Below are positions 1 through 7,933 of a stretch of 15,367 bases of DNA, piece by piece. The DNA is taken from positions 1 to 15,367 of the forward strand of contig JADNYV010000800.1 of the NCBI GenBank assembly GCA_015501055.1. Reading direction: 5' to 3'. Each line of letters opens with the position of its first letter. Within the stretch, counting starts at the first letter, position 1. Below the pieces are notes generated by a model that made no database searches, had not been told where the DNA came from, and was given only the letters and a program-made list of their open reading frames with translations. Source of the DNA: Mucidula mucida. Taxonomy: Eukaryota > Basidiomycota > Agaricomycetes > Agaricales > Physalacriaceae. The translations under genes and the position numbers were made by a program.

Positions 1-1
1 T

Positions 2-393
2 GTGTGTAGCTTCTTCTTCTTCGGTGGCCTATCCATACCCGTATCGCAAGCGCTTCTCGCACATCTATTCTCTTACGACATTAGTTGGTCGGCGACGGTC
101 AAGGAGGTTCAGCGATCAAACTTTTTCAAGGAGATCCCGAAGATCGTGAAGCGCTTCTGGTTCCCGCTCACCGTATCGATAATCTTGATTGCCGCTATGG
201 TCATTCTGTCGACGGGGCTGGTGCCTTACGCGTGGCGGATAGACGGGAGTGCGTGGGCCGTGATCTTCCCGCTGGCGGTCGTTGTGGCGTGTCATGTTCT
301 CTTCCCAGTGAGTCTCCTTTGGCGCGTTGAATTCGAGACTGATATAAAACGCAGATTGTACTGAACCCGTGGTTGATGGTGTTTTCTTATTGA
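2..393 (+). CDS. Family-2 glycosyltransferase, C-terminal end (5' partial)
   Basis: Coding exons are 2-307 and 355-393, joined across a 47-nt GT-AG intron (308-354, phase 0) that ends in GCAG. The unspliced frame would run into a spurious tail. Splicing instead gives the terminal peptide FP-IVLNPWLMVFSY followed by TGA at 391-393. Two hydrophobic segments (about residues 55-77 and 83-104) and the motif SWSATVKEV, followed by FFKEIPKI, match the membrane-embedded C-terminus of basidiomycete GT2 glycosyltransferases, which end in NPWLMIFSY-like sequence as I remember the family. The catalytic domain (DXD, QXXRW) lies upstream of the window. The protein would be a membrane polysaccharide or glycolipid synthase; the substrate cannot be read from this end. 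Bases 7-9 (TAG after a TG run) could be a splice acceptor, so the exon may begin at 10 rather than continue leftward. Confidence 0.8.
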
Positions 394-1070
394 TGGACTC
401 GGACATTTTGTTGTGCGCTCCTTTGTTATACACGCTCGTTAGATATGGACTCTGCATAGACTGTTTTAGTGTACTTGCTCTGCCTCTGATTAGACTTTAT
501 AGATACCCTGTCTGTATATATACAGTGTGTTATACCTGTCGAGAACTTACTTGTAGGATGTTCTTCCGTTTGCGCAAGTATTCTGGGGTAAAAGTCTTCG
601 ACGGACTAAAAGTATAAGACTCCATCCACTGTATTCTCGTACCTGCTAGGCTAAGTAGGCTCTGGTCAATATGTGTGTTTACGAATCAAGAAGGAACTGA
701 GAGTAGGCAATTCCTCTGTAACCGTATTGATCGAGGGCTAAAAAGGTATTTCGGGCCGATTTTACAAACCTTGTAGCCGCTAAACTACGTAGGCTGTCCT
801 CTGCTGAGTTGGAGCATAGATTTCGCTTGCTATTGGGGATAGGAATGCGTGCCGGGAGACAAAAAATAACCAACACCCCGTGAAGTAGGTTCTTCATCCG
901 TTTGACAAGATAGCCCTAGCGGTTCGGAGATCGGTGTACAGCACAAAGATGAAGAGGTGCCGTATTCAAATCTGAGAACCAAAATCGGAATACTGTTTCC
1001 TTTGAATATAGAGTGAAGCCGGTAGACCATACACTCTTCATGGCGAGAGACACTGATTCACTATGGCATA
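394..1070. other. Non-coding stretch after the glycosyltransferase: 3' UTR and edge of the repeat array
   Basis: No convincing exon is seen on either strand. The first ~200 bp is T-rich and probably carries the 3' UTR of the upstream gene. From about 608 onward, fragments resemble the array to the right: an A4 tract at 608-611 followed by a GCTAGGCTAAGTAGGCT-like block at 646-662, then a clearer copy at 740-800. Confidence 0.5.
735..830 (+). repeat. Type II unit of the array, first clear copy
   Basis: A CTAAAAAGG tract is followed by CCTTGTAGCCGCT, then AGGCTG and GAGTTGG. The same order occurs at 2181-2275. The block sits at the same distance after an A-tract as the main motif does, and it starts TACAAACC like some main-motif copies. 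I therefore read it as a diverged variant of the same unit. Weaker relatives lie at 608-665 and 3336-3395. Confidence 0.6.
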
Positions 1071-1604
1071 AACAAAAGAGTTTTCCAAACATGTAGGGCC
1101 AGACACAAACCGCTTGACAATCTGTCTGCGTGTATGGGTTGCTGTGGAGAATACGTGTGTGTCAGTGAAAAGAGCCTAATGCAAAAAAGGTTGAGAGTAA
1201 CAGAAATGGCAGGAGGTCGTCTACATATCCGTTTGACTAGGTGACCCCGGAGTGATGAGGCTACCGTACTCAGTCGTCAGCTCAGGCTGCCTTTGACAGA
1301 GACAGGGCTTGGACAGGCACCGAAGTTTGACCTGCATGTGAACCTCGTGGATACTTGGATGATAACCCGGTTAGTTATTAGTTGTACGGAGGCCTTGTCG
1401 TCAAAAAACACTTCACCAAACTAAAAGTCAGGGGTAGACTAGACGTCCTCGAGGAACCACCGAGGTTGAATCAAACACTGCTTCTAGACAGCGCAAACGA
1501 ACAAAAACTTAGTGTTATTCTTTCATTGTTAGCCACATACAAACCGCTTGATGATCTGTCTGCTCTTAGTGATGCACCCACTGAAACGATGGATCGCTAG
1601 AACG

Positions 1605-2036
1605 AATGAAAAAATAATACATTCTGGGACCAAGTTCACACCGACTACAGACCACTCGACGATCTGGCCGCGGCTAACTTTACTTTCCCACCAACTTCAG
1701 AGGACGACAACCCGGCAATACTAAGAAAGGATGCCAAAAAAAATGGCAAACCGGTACTATGGATGCAGTACAGAACCGTTTGACGACCTGTCTGTAAAAT
1801 TCTGCGTCCAAGCGAGGGTGCCGAGAAGATGATAATGAATGAAAAAAATAATACATTCTGGGACTAGATTCACACCGACTACAGACCACTCGACGATCTG
1901 GCCGCGGCTAACCTGCTCCCTAGGGTACTTTCCGGCCAAGTTCAGAGGGCACCAACCCGGCAATACTAAGAAAGGATGCGAAAAAAATCGAAAACCGGTA
2001 CTATGCAGTACAGACCGTTTGACGATCTGTCTGCGT
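1605..2036 (+). repeat. Tandem duplication of a ~233-bp block containing two motif copies
   Basis: The block beginning AATGAAAAAATAATACATTC at 1605 recurs at 1838 with one extra A. Shared landmarks follow in the same order: CACACCGACTACAGACCACT, GATCTGGCCGCGGCTAAC, CAACCCGGCAATACTAAG, GAAAGGATGC plus an A-run, ACCGGTACTAT and GCAGTACAGA. The second copy has a short insertion after GCGGCTAAC (around 1910-1925). The first copy has a GGAT insertion near 1761-1764 and an extra A in the second motif. This is the youngest-looking duplication in the array and explains the paired 108/110 and 124/129 spacings. Confidence 0.9.
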
Positions 2037-2180
2037 GAGACATCTCAGTGCATCCAACCGAGGCTACGACCCAGGACGTACAATGGGGGTGTAGTAGCGG
2101 GCCCACCAATCCATTCACTGCGGCAGAAAGCGGTTGTTAGAGTAGTAATGACATGCTCACCCCCACTGCAACGAAGGAGG

Positions 2181-2275
2181 GACTAAAAAGGGGTGGTTGG
2201 TGCATTTCAAAGAACCTTGTAGCCGCTGAGCTAAATAGGCTGACCTTCTTTGAGTTGGGAACAGAGATGGTGTAA
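2181..2275 (+). repeat. Type II unit of the array, second copy
   Basis: Matches 735-830 in order and spacing: ACTAAAAAGG, CCTTGTAGCCGCT, TAGGCTG, GAGTTGG. It lies in the 352-nt gap between motif copies at 2021 and 2373, where a unit would be expected. The 30 bp just before it (2151-2180, CTCACCCCCACTGCAACGAAGG-like) is repeated at 2479-2510 ahead of the next A-tract. Confidence 0.6.
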
Positions 2276-2435
2276 GGAAGTCGCAACGTACGTGCACCAG
2301 TGACAGTGAGATAGTAGTTGGCAGAAAACAACAAAAAGGTTTCCTCAACTCGCTACGCATTGTAGACCTTTCGACGATCTGCCTGCGGGACGGGTCACTC
2401 GTGCGGTAACAAACCAGCGCCAATTCGCAATGTTT

Positions 2436-2813
2436 GTGGCGGACATTTAACCCAAGAGCGTGCCTTAGATTAGCGTTGACACGATCACCCCCGTTGCAAG
2501 TAAGGATGGCCATAAAAAGGAAAACACCCATTCAGCAATGCCAAATACAAACCAAACCACTCAACGATCTGTCTGGCAATAGCTGCATGCTACTCAAGGC
2601 TGAGAGCCATATGTTTTACTACCAATGATTCAGTTAAGGAGGGGATAACAAGCTTACATACCTTAACCTACGGAACGTCATACAATGGACGCGAGAGAAA
2701 AAAACGCCGACATCAGCCATGCAGTACAGACCGTTGGACGATCTGTCTACGGGATGGAACACTCTTGCCTTCAAAGAAGCGACGCCGGGCGGCGATTCAA
2801 CCCGCGAGCGTGG
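2436..2813 (+). repeat. Pair of GGCGG-N4-TYAACCC-type blocks within the array
   Basis: The block at 2436-2463 (TTTAACCCAAGAGCGTG) and the block at 2788-2813 (TTCAACCCGCGAGCGTGG) are clear relatives about 350 bp apart. They lie 63 and 51 nt after motif copies 7 and 9. They show that homology between array units extends beyond the short motif. Confidence 0.55.
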
Positions 2814-2974
2814 AGAGGCGCTGAATTGATGAGCCCCACCAGTTCGTCCGTCGTGAAGTAACGAAGAAAAAAATGGACCATGATGCACACGACACAGCAT
2901 GGTAGACCGTTCGACTATCTGCCTGCGCTGAAGAATGAATGGTCATGTTTAACCTGTCAGTCCAGACTCCGTGT

Positions 2975-3920
2975 CTGGAGAAGAGAACGGTAGTAACGGT
3001 AACTGCGCTCTTCCGGACAATGTCAAAGTGATGAGACGTTCCAGCTTGAGTTTGACGCGGAAGGCCTGACGGCCCGCCTCAGAAGTCAAGCGTGAGAGAA
3101 CCCTCGCTACAGCAAATAATGGCGAGAACAAAAAAGGGACAGTTCCTTGGGTTGGAGAGACAGTGCCAACTACAAACCGCTTGACGATCTGGTTGCGTCT
3201 AGCTTGCAGAGTCGGAGCGTAGTACCGACTAGGAGACAGTTTTCAGCTCCGACTAGACAAACATAAGCAACTGTCTTTGAGGGGATAGCAGCGCAGAAGA
3301 CTTACGGCAAAACAGCAATTGAATCGAATTTGGGACAAAAGCATCTCGTTTCGCCGGGATCGAAGATCGTAAGCTAGCCGCTAGACCAAGTAACCACAGT
3401 CTGACGTGAGTATATGAGAACACCAGTTGATCCGCCCGAGCAGAAAATTACACACCAAGCCTTGTGCAGACAGCTAAATTGAATCCGACAACAGTTTTAT
3501 ACGTGTCCGCCTGGATGATAGCATGCCGTCCCTTACCGCCAATCCAATTTCCATACAAGGGGTGCGAGAGAAAAACAATGTGTGGTTCCTAAGACTTTCA
3601 AAGTATTGCAGTACATACCGCTCGACAATTTATCTGCAGGACGAACCACTTTTCTACGCCCAAGAAGGGTGCCAGTTCCCAATGCGAGGAGGCTGAAATA
3701 TTAAAACATGTGCATTGCCAACAAAGCCTGGTAGACCGTTCGACTATTTCCCCTGCGTGGACTAGGAAAGAATGCTCACGAGTCACGACAAAGCTGTCTG
3801 TTCAGGCTAAGCACTAGTCAGGAGAAAAATGGTAGCGACGGTTGACAGGATCAAAGTCATTTATCAGAGGTCTCAGAATGAGCTCTTGAAGAGTTGAACG
3901 CGAAGAGCTGGAGGAGGTTG
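2975..3920 (+). repeat. Diverged duplicate blocks at 2975-3075 and 3820-3920
   Basis: Both blocks read in order: a GAGAA tract, a GGTAGYRACGGT segment, a TCAAAGT segment, then a TTGA...ACGCGRAAG segment. They bracket the right-hand third of the array, which suggests a further ancient duplication of about 845 bp. The match is by eye and imperfect. Confidence 0.4.
3210..3275. repeat. Two interlocking inverted repeats
   Basis: AGTCGGAGC at 3210-3218 pairs perfectly with GCTCCGACT at 3246-3254. A second pair, GACAGTT at 3236-3242 and AACTGTC at 3269-3275, begins inside the loop of the first and ends beyond it, so the two stems interlock. The tract lies just after motif copy 11 and has no open frame. 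It may be chance or a folded RNA element. Confidence 0.4.
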
Positions 3921-4156
3921 TAGACAAGGATGGGAGCTGGATGCAAGTGCCGACTCTGGTCTCGACTCGGCCGGATCGGCAGCGCGATTAGGGGCTTCAA
4001 ATCTTCCAAGTTTTGGAAAAAGCCTTACAATCCACCATAAAACTATACATGTCCTTCGCCCGAGCAGGAAACTGGATCAATATGTGCGGAAATATGAGCT
4101 CTCAAGTCATCGACTGGCCCCATGTTGACCTCGTAGTTAGATAGTGCACGCGAAAG
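3761..4156. other. Region between the repeat array and the F-box pseudogene
   Basis: Apart from the diverged duplicate block at 3820-3920, no feature is recognised. No clear TATA box or exon was found directly upstream of the pseudogene. The segment ATACATGTCCTTCGCCCGAG at 4046 loosely resembles sequence around 3430-3510, so old array material may run up to the pseudogene. Confidence 0.35.
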
Positions 4157-5768
4157 TTGCCCCAGCCATCGCCGTACAGCGCGTATCTCAGCAGACGGGT
4201 TGCGGTGCAGGAAACTGGTATCTTTGACGTGCTCGAGCTGCGAGACTTTGTCGAGGATGGCATCGAAGATATATACCTCCTTGAAGCCCGCCTCGCCATG
4301 CATGTAGCCAAGTCCTCCACGGGAAACGTTGCATCTACGTTCTTCGCAGCCATGCGACTGGCGCTCGCCGGGCCCAAGACTTCTGCGATACACACATGCG
4401 CCTCCGCACTCCCGTCCATACCATCGAAATCATGACGCGTATCTTTGATCTCACGTTCGACAAATTATTCCCAATGAAGCGCGGCCCGTGGTTCTTGACC
4501 CGCATATGCCGCCGCAGACGCACCATCGACATCGCCTATCCACTACTTTAGACATCGTTCACCATCGTGAGTCCTACCATCGCCAGCGCCCCAGCGCATG
4601 ATGAACCGAACCCTATATTGGTCTACTCGCACCCTCTGCCTCTATCCTTCGCACCTTCATTAGGAACACGAACGACTGTGGCTTCGCCTTTCCTTTTGAC
4701 TAGGATAGAAGCCACGAGACCTGATTCAACACAGGACACTCTCCTCGATGAGATGTTCCTCTGCCCCGATTATTCCCCGGAACTCGTGAAACACGCCTGG
4801 CGATGGAAGAGTGCTGCACTCTCTGACGACGCATTTTGGCTGCCACATATCGGAGATACACCGTTACTTGAGCATCTTTGTTATGCACAGACCAGACGTC
4901 GAGGTTGGTTTGACCTCGAAAGGCTCAAACACTTTCGTGCGGCGCCGCGGTTACGGCTCTTTCCGGGCCGTCTCTAGGTGCATTCCCCTTCCCAACCTCT
5001 CGGGTGGCTTCCCCTGGTTTCAACTCACCCACTTAACACTCGTTCTGGAGGCTTACCTGGCCTTCCTCCTCCTACAGCTGTGCCCGAACCTCGTGTCCTT
5101 TCGCGGTCTTACTGGCAACGGCGTGTGGCTTACCACACTAGAGTATTCGACCATCAGACACGCAAAGCTCCAATTTCTGCATTCCCCCAGTCGAGGCATC
5201 CTGGATCGTCTTTGATGCCCCGATATTCGAGCGTGTCCTTCCTTCCATCGAAGGCTTTGTGAAACGGTCCACTGCCCTCCGTTCAACGCAAACCGTTCTG
5301 CATATGACAATCTCCGTGGACTTTTACGATGCAGAGATGACGCGTGATCTTCTCAGCGTCCTCACTGCTCCGCATGTTTTCGATCAACTGACGTTCGTGG
5401 TCCCCGCCTATTGTCCCCTTCATCTGCTGTCAATCGTTATTTACATAGTCCGTTCGCTCCCAGGGCTCTTGCCCCACCTCTCGACTTTTGGTGTTCGGCT
5501 CTCACACAGCATCTGCGCGTTCGCTGGCTATAAGAATGCGCATGTCGTACAATATGAGGAGGCGGCTGCCCTGGCGAAGAGCGTCTATGAGCTCTTCATT
5601 CGCAATGTAAGATCTCAGCTGAACGCGATGTGTTTGGAGGTGTCCTACGGACGCTCTTGCCCGCCTGACTATATGCCGGAAATGTTTTCAGAACAGGACA
5701 CGCGCAAATCGGCGACGTTGAAGCTCAGATTGGATCCCGCTTATCAAGCTATTCCTTCATGCTTTTGA
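4157..5768 (+). pseudogene. F-box protein pseudogene, paralogue of the intact gene at 5960-7588
   Basis: Three reading frames together follow the neighbouring intact F-box protein from end to end. The start MPQ...SPYAAY corresponds to a TTG codon at 4157 followed by PQPSPYSAY, so the ATG is lost and about seven residues are missing. The F-box block TPVHTIEIMTRIFDL, RGPWFLTRICRR aligns with TPIHILPFDVMTRVFHL, QGPWWLMHVCRR. A frame change lies near 4400-4412. TAG at 4549-4551 replaces the Trp of PTLWASF. Frame changes near 4925-4975 and 5180-5195 (a C-run) follow. Later anchors are YSHPLPLSF, CPNLVSFR and IRN-N-CLEVSYG, against YSHPAPLTF, CPNLVSFR and IRN...SVDVSY. The family supplies substrate adaptors of SCF ubiquitin ligases; this copy cannot give one protein. 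A multi-intron gene is less likely because the breaks lack splice signals and the paralogue is intronless. Confidence 0.82.
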
Positions 5769-5959
5769 TCACTTGTGTTTGAAATCCAGGAAGACATTCA
5801 GCGAAGTATATAGAAATCGTGTAAGTGGTCCGACTTATGCGTAAATAGAACAGATGCAACTGCGGACTTATTTCGCAACGAAACAGGTCACTCGTCGAAA
5901 AAAACAGAATCGCTACCTATCGTCGAGGGTGTTCAGTCGATTGAAAACAAAATGAACAC

Positions 5960-7588
5960 TTACTGACCTTTCGAGCCACAAATCGAGGTCGACAACCTGT
6001 AAGTCAAACCACTCGGCTTCAGCTCCATGAGAGCAGAAAAGAATTCGTCAACGAAAGGAGGACTTGTGGTGTCCACGTATGAGACGTCCACGCTGACCGT
6101 ATCCATCTTTGTAAACGAGTTTCTGATGTGGATCTCATAAAGAGCCCCTCCTAACCTCCCTCCGAACATGACTTCGCAATCGTCGTCCTCGCACGTTCTT
6201 GCGAGATGCTCAAGTTGTATATGCAATCTCAGCAAGCTTGGAAAGAAGTGTGGGTTCCGCGCGACGAGGTCAACAACGGAAATGATGCACAGAGTGGGTA
6301 TCGTCGTAGACCTTATCGTCAAATCCGTGGTGCGTGTCGTATTCAAATGAGTGAGAAGGTTCTGCGTGGAGGCGTTCCTTGACATTCGACTGACTCCCAG
6401 GGAAACGTGCGTTGGACTGGGAATGTCAGATGCCGTCTGTCCAAGCGAAGTCGAAATTTCATCCACCAGATCAAACCTAGCGGGGAAGGACAACTTATCA
6501 AGGCACGGACATCGAAGACGTTGGAAGAGACCGGCGTTACGCGTATGCAAGGCTCTTAGTCGAATCAGCGCGATAACTGGCCAATGTTCCCTATCCTCCC
6601 AGGTATCGTCTCGGCTATTATCTCTAAATGAGACAAGATTGGGACACGCGGAAAGGAACAAGTAGGACATCCAGCTGTGATCAAGCGCCACCGACAGTTC
6701 TGTAATCCGTGTCCACGGGAAGTTACTGGTGATTTGCTTAAGAAGATCGACGTTCCCAGGAAAGGAATCTTCATCAGCAGCCATCCCGCCCAATTTAAGG
6801 TTTCTCAAGTTGGGCGTTTGGGTGAAGAGATTAAGGATCACCGGCGTGAATCCTGCAGCGTAGTCGCAGAGCGTCAGCGCTTCGAGATCAGGTAGAATGA
6901 GGGACTCCTCGAGATCCAACGCCATACACTGGTCAAGAGAAACAACCCTCCAACGCGGAGAAGAGAGTAGAAACTCGTTCAAAAGCCTGATTGGTAGATG
7001 ATGTATGGGCGCGTGAAAGGTAAGCGGTGCAGGATGAGAGTACTCCAAGGCTCGAAGAAGCGGCTCCTCGTTCACGAAAGCATCATGTGGTGGTTGGATG
7101 TAGGGAGTACCAATGGAAAATGACGCCCATAATGTAGGACAGGACATGACAAATGCGCGCCAGCGCCTGCAGACGTGCATTAACCACCATGGGCCCTGAG
7201 AAAGCGGTGGGACGATGAGATGGAATACTCTGGTCATGACGTCGAAAGGAAGAATATGGATTGGTGTAGGTAGTATGGAGGCATGGGCGTCACAGCACGC
7301 CCTAGCTGCAGCGTGCTCAGACTCTGCAGCCCTCAATGCGGCATAGAGAATCATCTTGACAACGGCACCTTCAGGCGTCGCGTCACGCTCGCTTTCCGCT
7401 GCAGCTAAGACCTGGTGAAGGACGTCGATAGTCTCCTGATGTAAATCCGCTTCGTCGATAAGTTCGTAGAGAAAAGCTTTTAAATCATCCCGGAGACTGA
7501 AAAGCTCTGGTGAATCCAGAGGACCATCTCCTGCAATATACGCAGCATATGGTGAGGATTGACGATATAACGGCCAACGCTGGGGCAT
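5960..7588 (-). CDS. F-box domain protein (542 aa, single exon)
   Basis: An uninterrupted frame starts at ATG 7588-7586. The same MPQ start context is recognisable in the degraded paralogue, which supports it. Residues ~27-105 are helical and charged (SLRDDLKAFLYELIDEADL), in the place where such proteins usually carry a coiled coil. Residues ~109-157 form the F-box: ILPFDVMTRVFHL, then LMHVCRRWRAF, then CPTLWASF. The rest is leucine-rich with spaced LxxLxL segments (LPDLEALTL, TPNLRNLKLGG, CPNLVSFR), as in the large agaricomycete F-box family, where the C-terminal part is thought to choose the substrate. The F-box would bind Skp1 in an SCF ubiquitin ligase, in nucleus or cytosol. Substrate unknown. 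It converges on its broken paralogue with a 191-bp gap. The open frame despite a decayed neighbour suggests it is retained. Confidence 0.85.
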   Translation of the reverse strand: MPQRWPLYRQSSPYAAYIAGDGPLDSPELFSLRDDLKAFLYELIDEADLHQETIDVLHQVLAAAESERDATPEGAVVKMILYAALRAAESEHAAARACCDAHASILPTPIHILPFDVMTRVFHLIVPPLSQGPWWLMHVCRRWRAFVMSCPTLWASFSIGTPYIQPPHDAFVNEEPLLRALEYSHPAPLTFHAPIHHLPIRLLNEFLLSSPRWRVVSLDQCMALDLEESLILPDLEALTLCDYAAGFTPVILNLFTQTPNLRNLKLGGMAADEDSFPGNVDLLKQITSNFPWTRITELSVALDHSWMSYLFLSACPNLVSFRDNSRDDTWEDREHWPVIALIRLRALHTRNAGLFQRLRCPCLDKLSFPARFDLVDEISTSLGQTASDIPSPTHVSLGVSRMSRNASTQNLLTHLNTTRTTDLTIRSTTIPTLCIISVVDLVARNPHFFPSLLRLHIQLEHLARTCEDDDCEVMFGGRLGGALYEIHIRNSFTKMDTVSVDVSYVDTTSPPFVDEFFSALMELKPSGLTYRLSTSICGSKGQ

Positions 7589-7933
7589 GATTGCTTGCGC
7601 GATGAAGGCTGTCGAAAGCCAGGCGTCAATGCTGTGCTGATAGCGAATGAATTCTCACACAGCCACTTCTTGTTGTCCAGCACCGTTGGTTATACGCAAG
7701 TGTTCTACGACACGAATGCATACTACATACTCCATGTAGTGCGATGTATGCGAACCGTCGAGCACGTATCTCGTCCCGGTGAAGCCTAGGGCAATCCCGA
7801 TGCTTCGAGCCTAAAGAGCTGGGTATCCAGATGTAAAGCCTCCGTATCAGTCTCCTCTACCTTCGAGCATGAATCCAGGTCCCAAGAGCCCAACAAATGA
7901 TGCTTTTTCCTTCCGCCTTCAATTAACGTGACT
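7589..7933. other. Intergenic region upstream of the F-box gene
   Basis: About 345 bp between the F-box start and the 3' end of the MYND pseudogene; both genes are on the minus strand, so this should hold the F-box promoter. No canonical TATA box is obvious. An inverted repeat, ACTACAT at 7722-7728 and ATGTAGT at 7734-7740 with a 5-nt loop, is extended imperfectly by GCATAC/GTATGC flanks. It lies about 135-150 bp upstream of the start codon. Confidence 0.4.

Larger units (their letters stand above)
1074..3760 (+). repeat. Degenerate array of 13 bipartite repeat units (A-tract plus ~28-nt motif)
   Basis: A motif with consensus ACAGACCGYTYGACGATCTG, usually followed by TCTGCG, recurs 13 times, always on the plus strand. 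The conserved G of its GAC core (A in the eighth copy) lies at 1116, 1550, 1658, 1782, 1892, 2021, 2373, 2563, 2737, 2913, 3183, 3624 and 3742. Every copy is preceded by a run of 4-8 A residues that begins 37-53 nt before that G (runs at 1074, 1503, 1609, 1736, 1842, 1981, 2333, 2514, 2698, 2867, 3130, 3571 and 3703). Spacing between copies is irregular (108-441 nt), but several intervals are 174-190 nt or double that. Sequence between the two parts is poorly conserved. No open frame spans the array, and reading frames in it are short and interrupted. It looks like an old, diverged satellite or minisatellite; its function is unknown. Confidence 0.85.

Noticed and set aside
1229..1340. Extra weak copies of the motif (CCGTTTGACTAGG, AAGTTTGACCTGC) and one near 898
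   Set aside because: Only about 8-9 core bases match and the second half of the motif is missing, so they are not counted.
1680..2531. Open frames of 65-124 codons in the repeat array
   Set aside because: They cross repeat units in different frames, share no family motif, and end at random stops; similarity between them follows the DNA repeat.
1105..3760. CRISPR-like array of 28-nt repeats
   Set aside because: Spacing is irregular (108-441 nt), repeats are degenerate, the genes around contain spliceosomal introns, and no cas gene is present.
4043..4419. Minus-strand open frames over the F-box pseudogene
   Set aside because: They are antisense to sequence that aligns as protein with the intact F-box gene; no motifs of their own.
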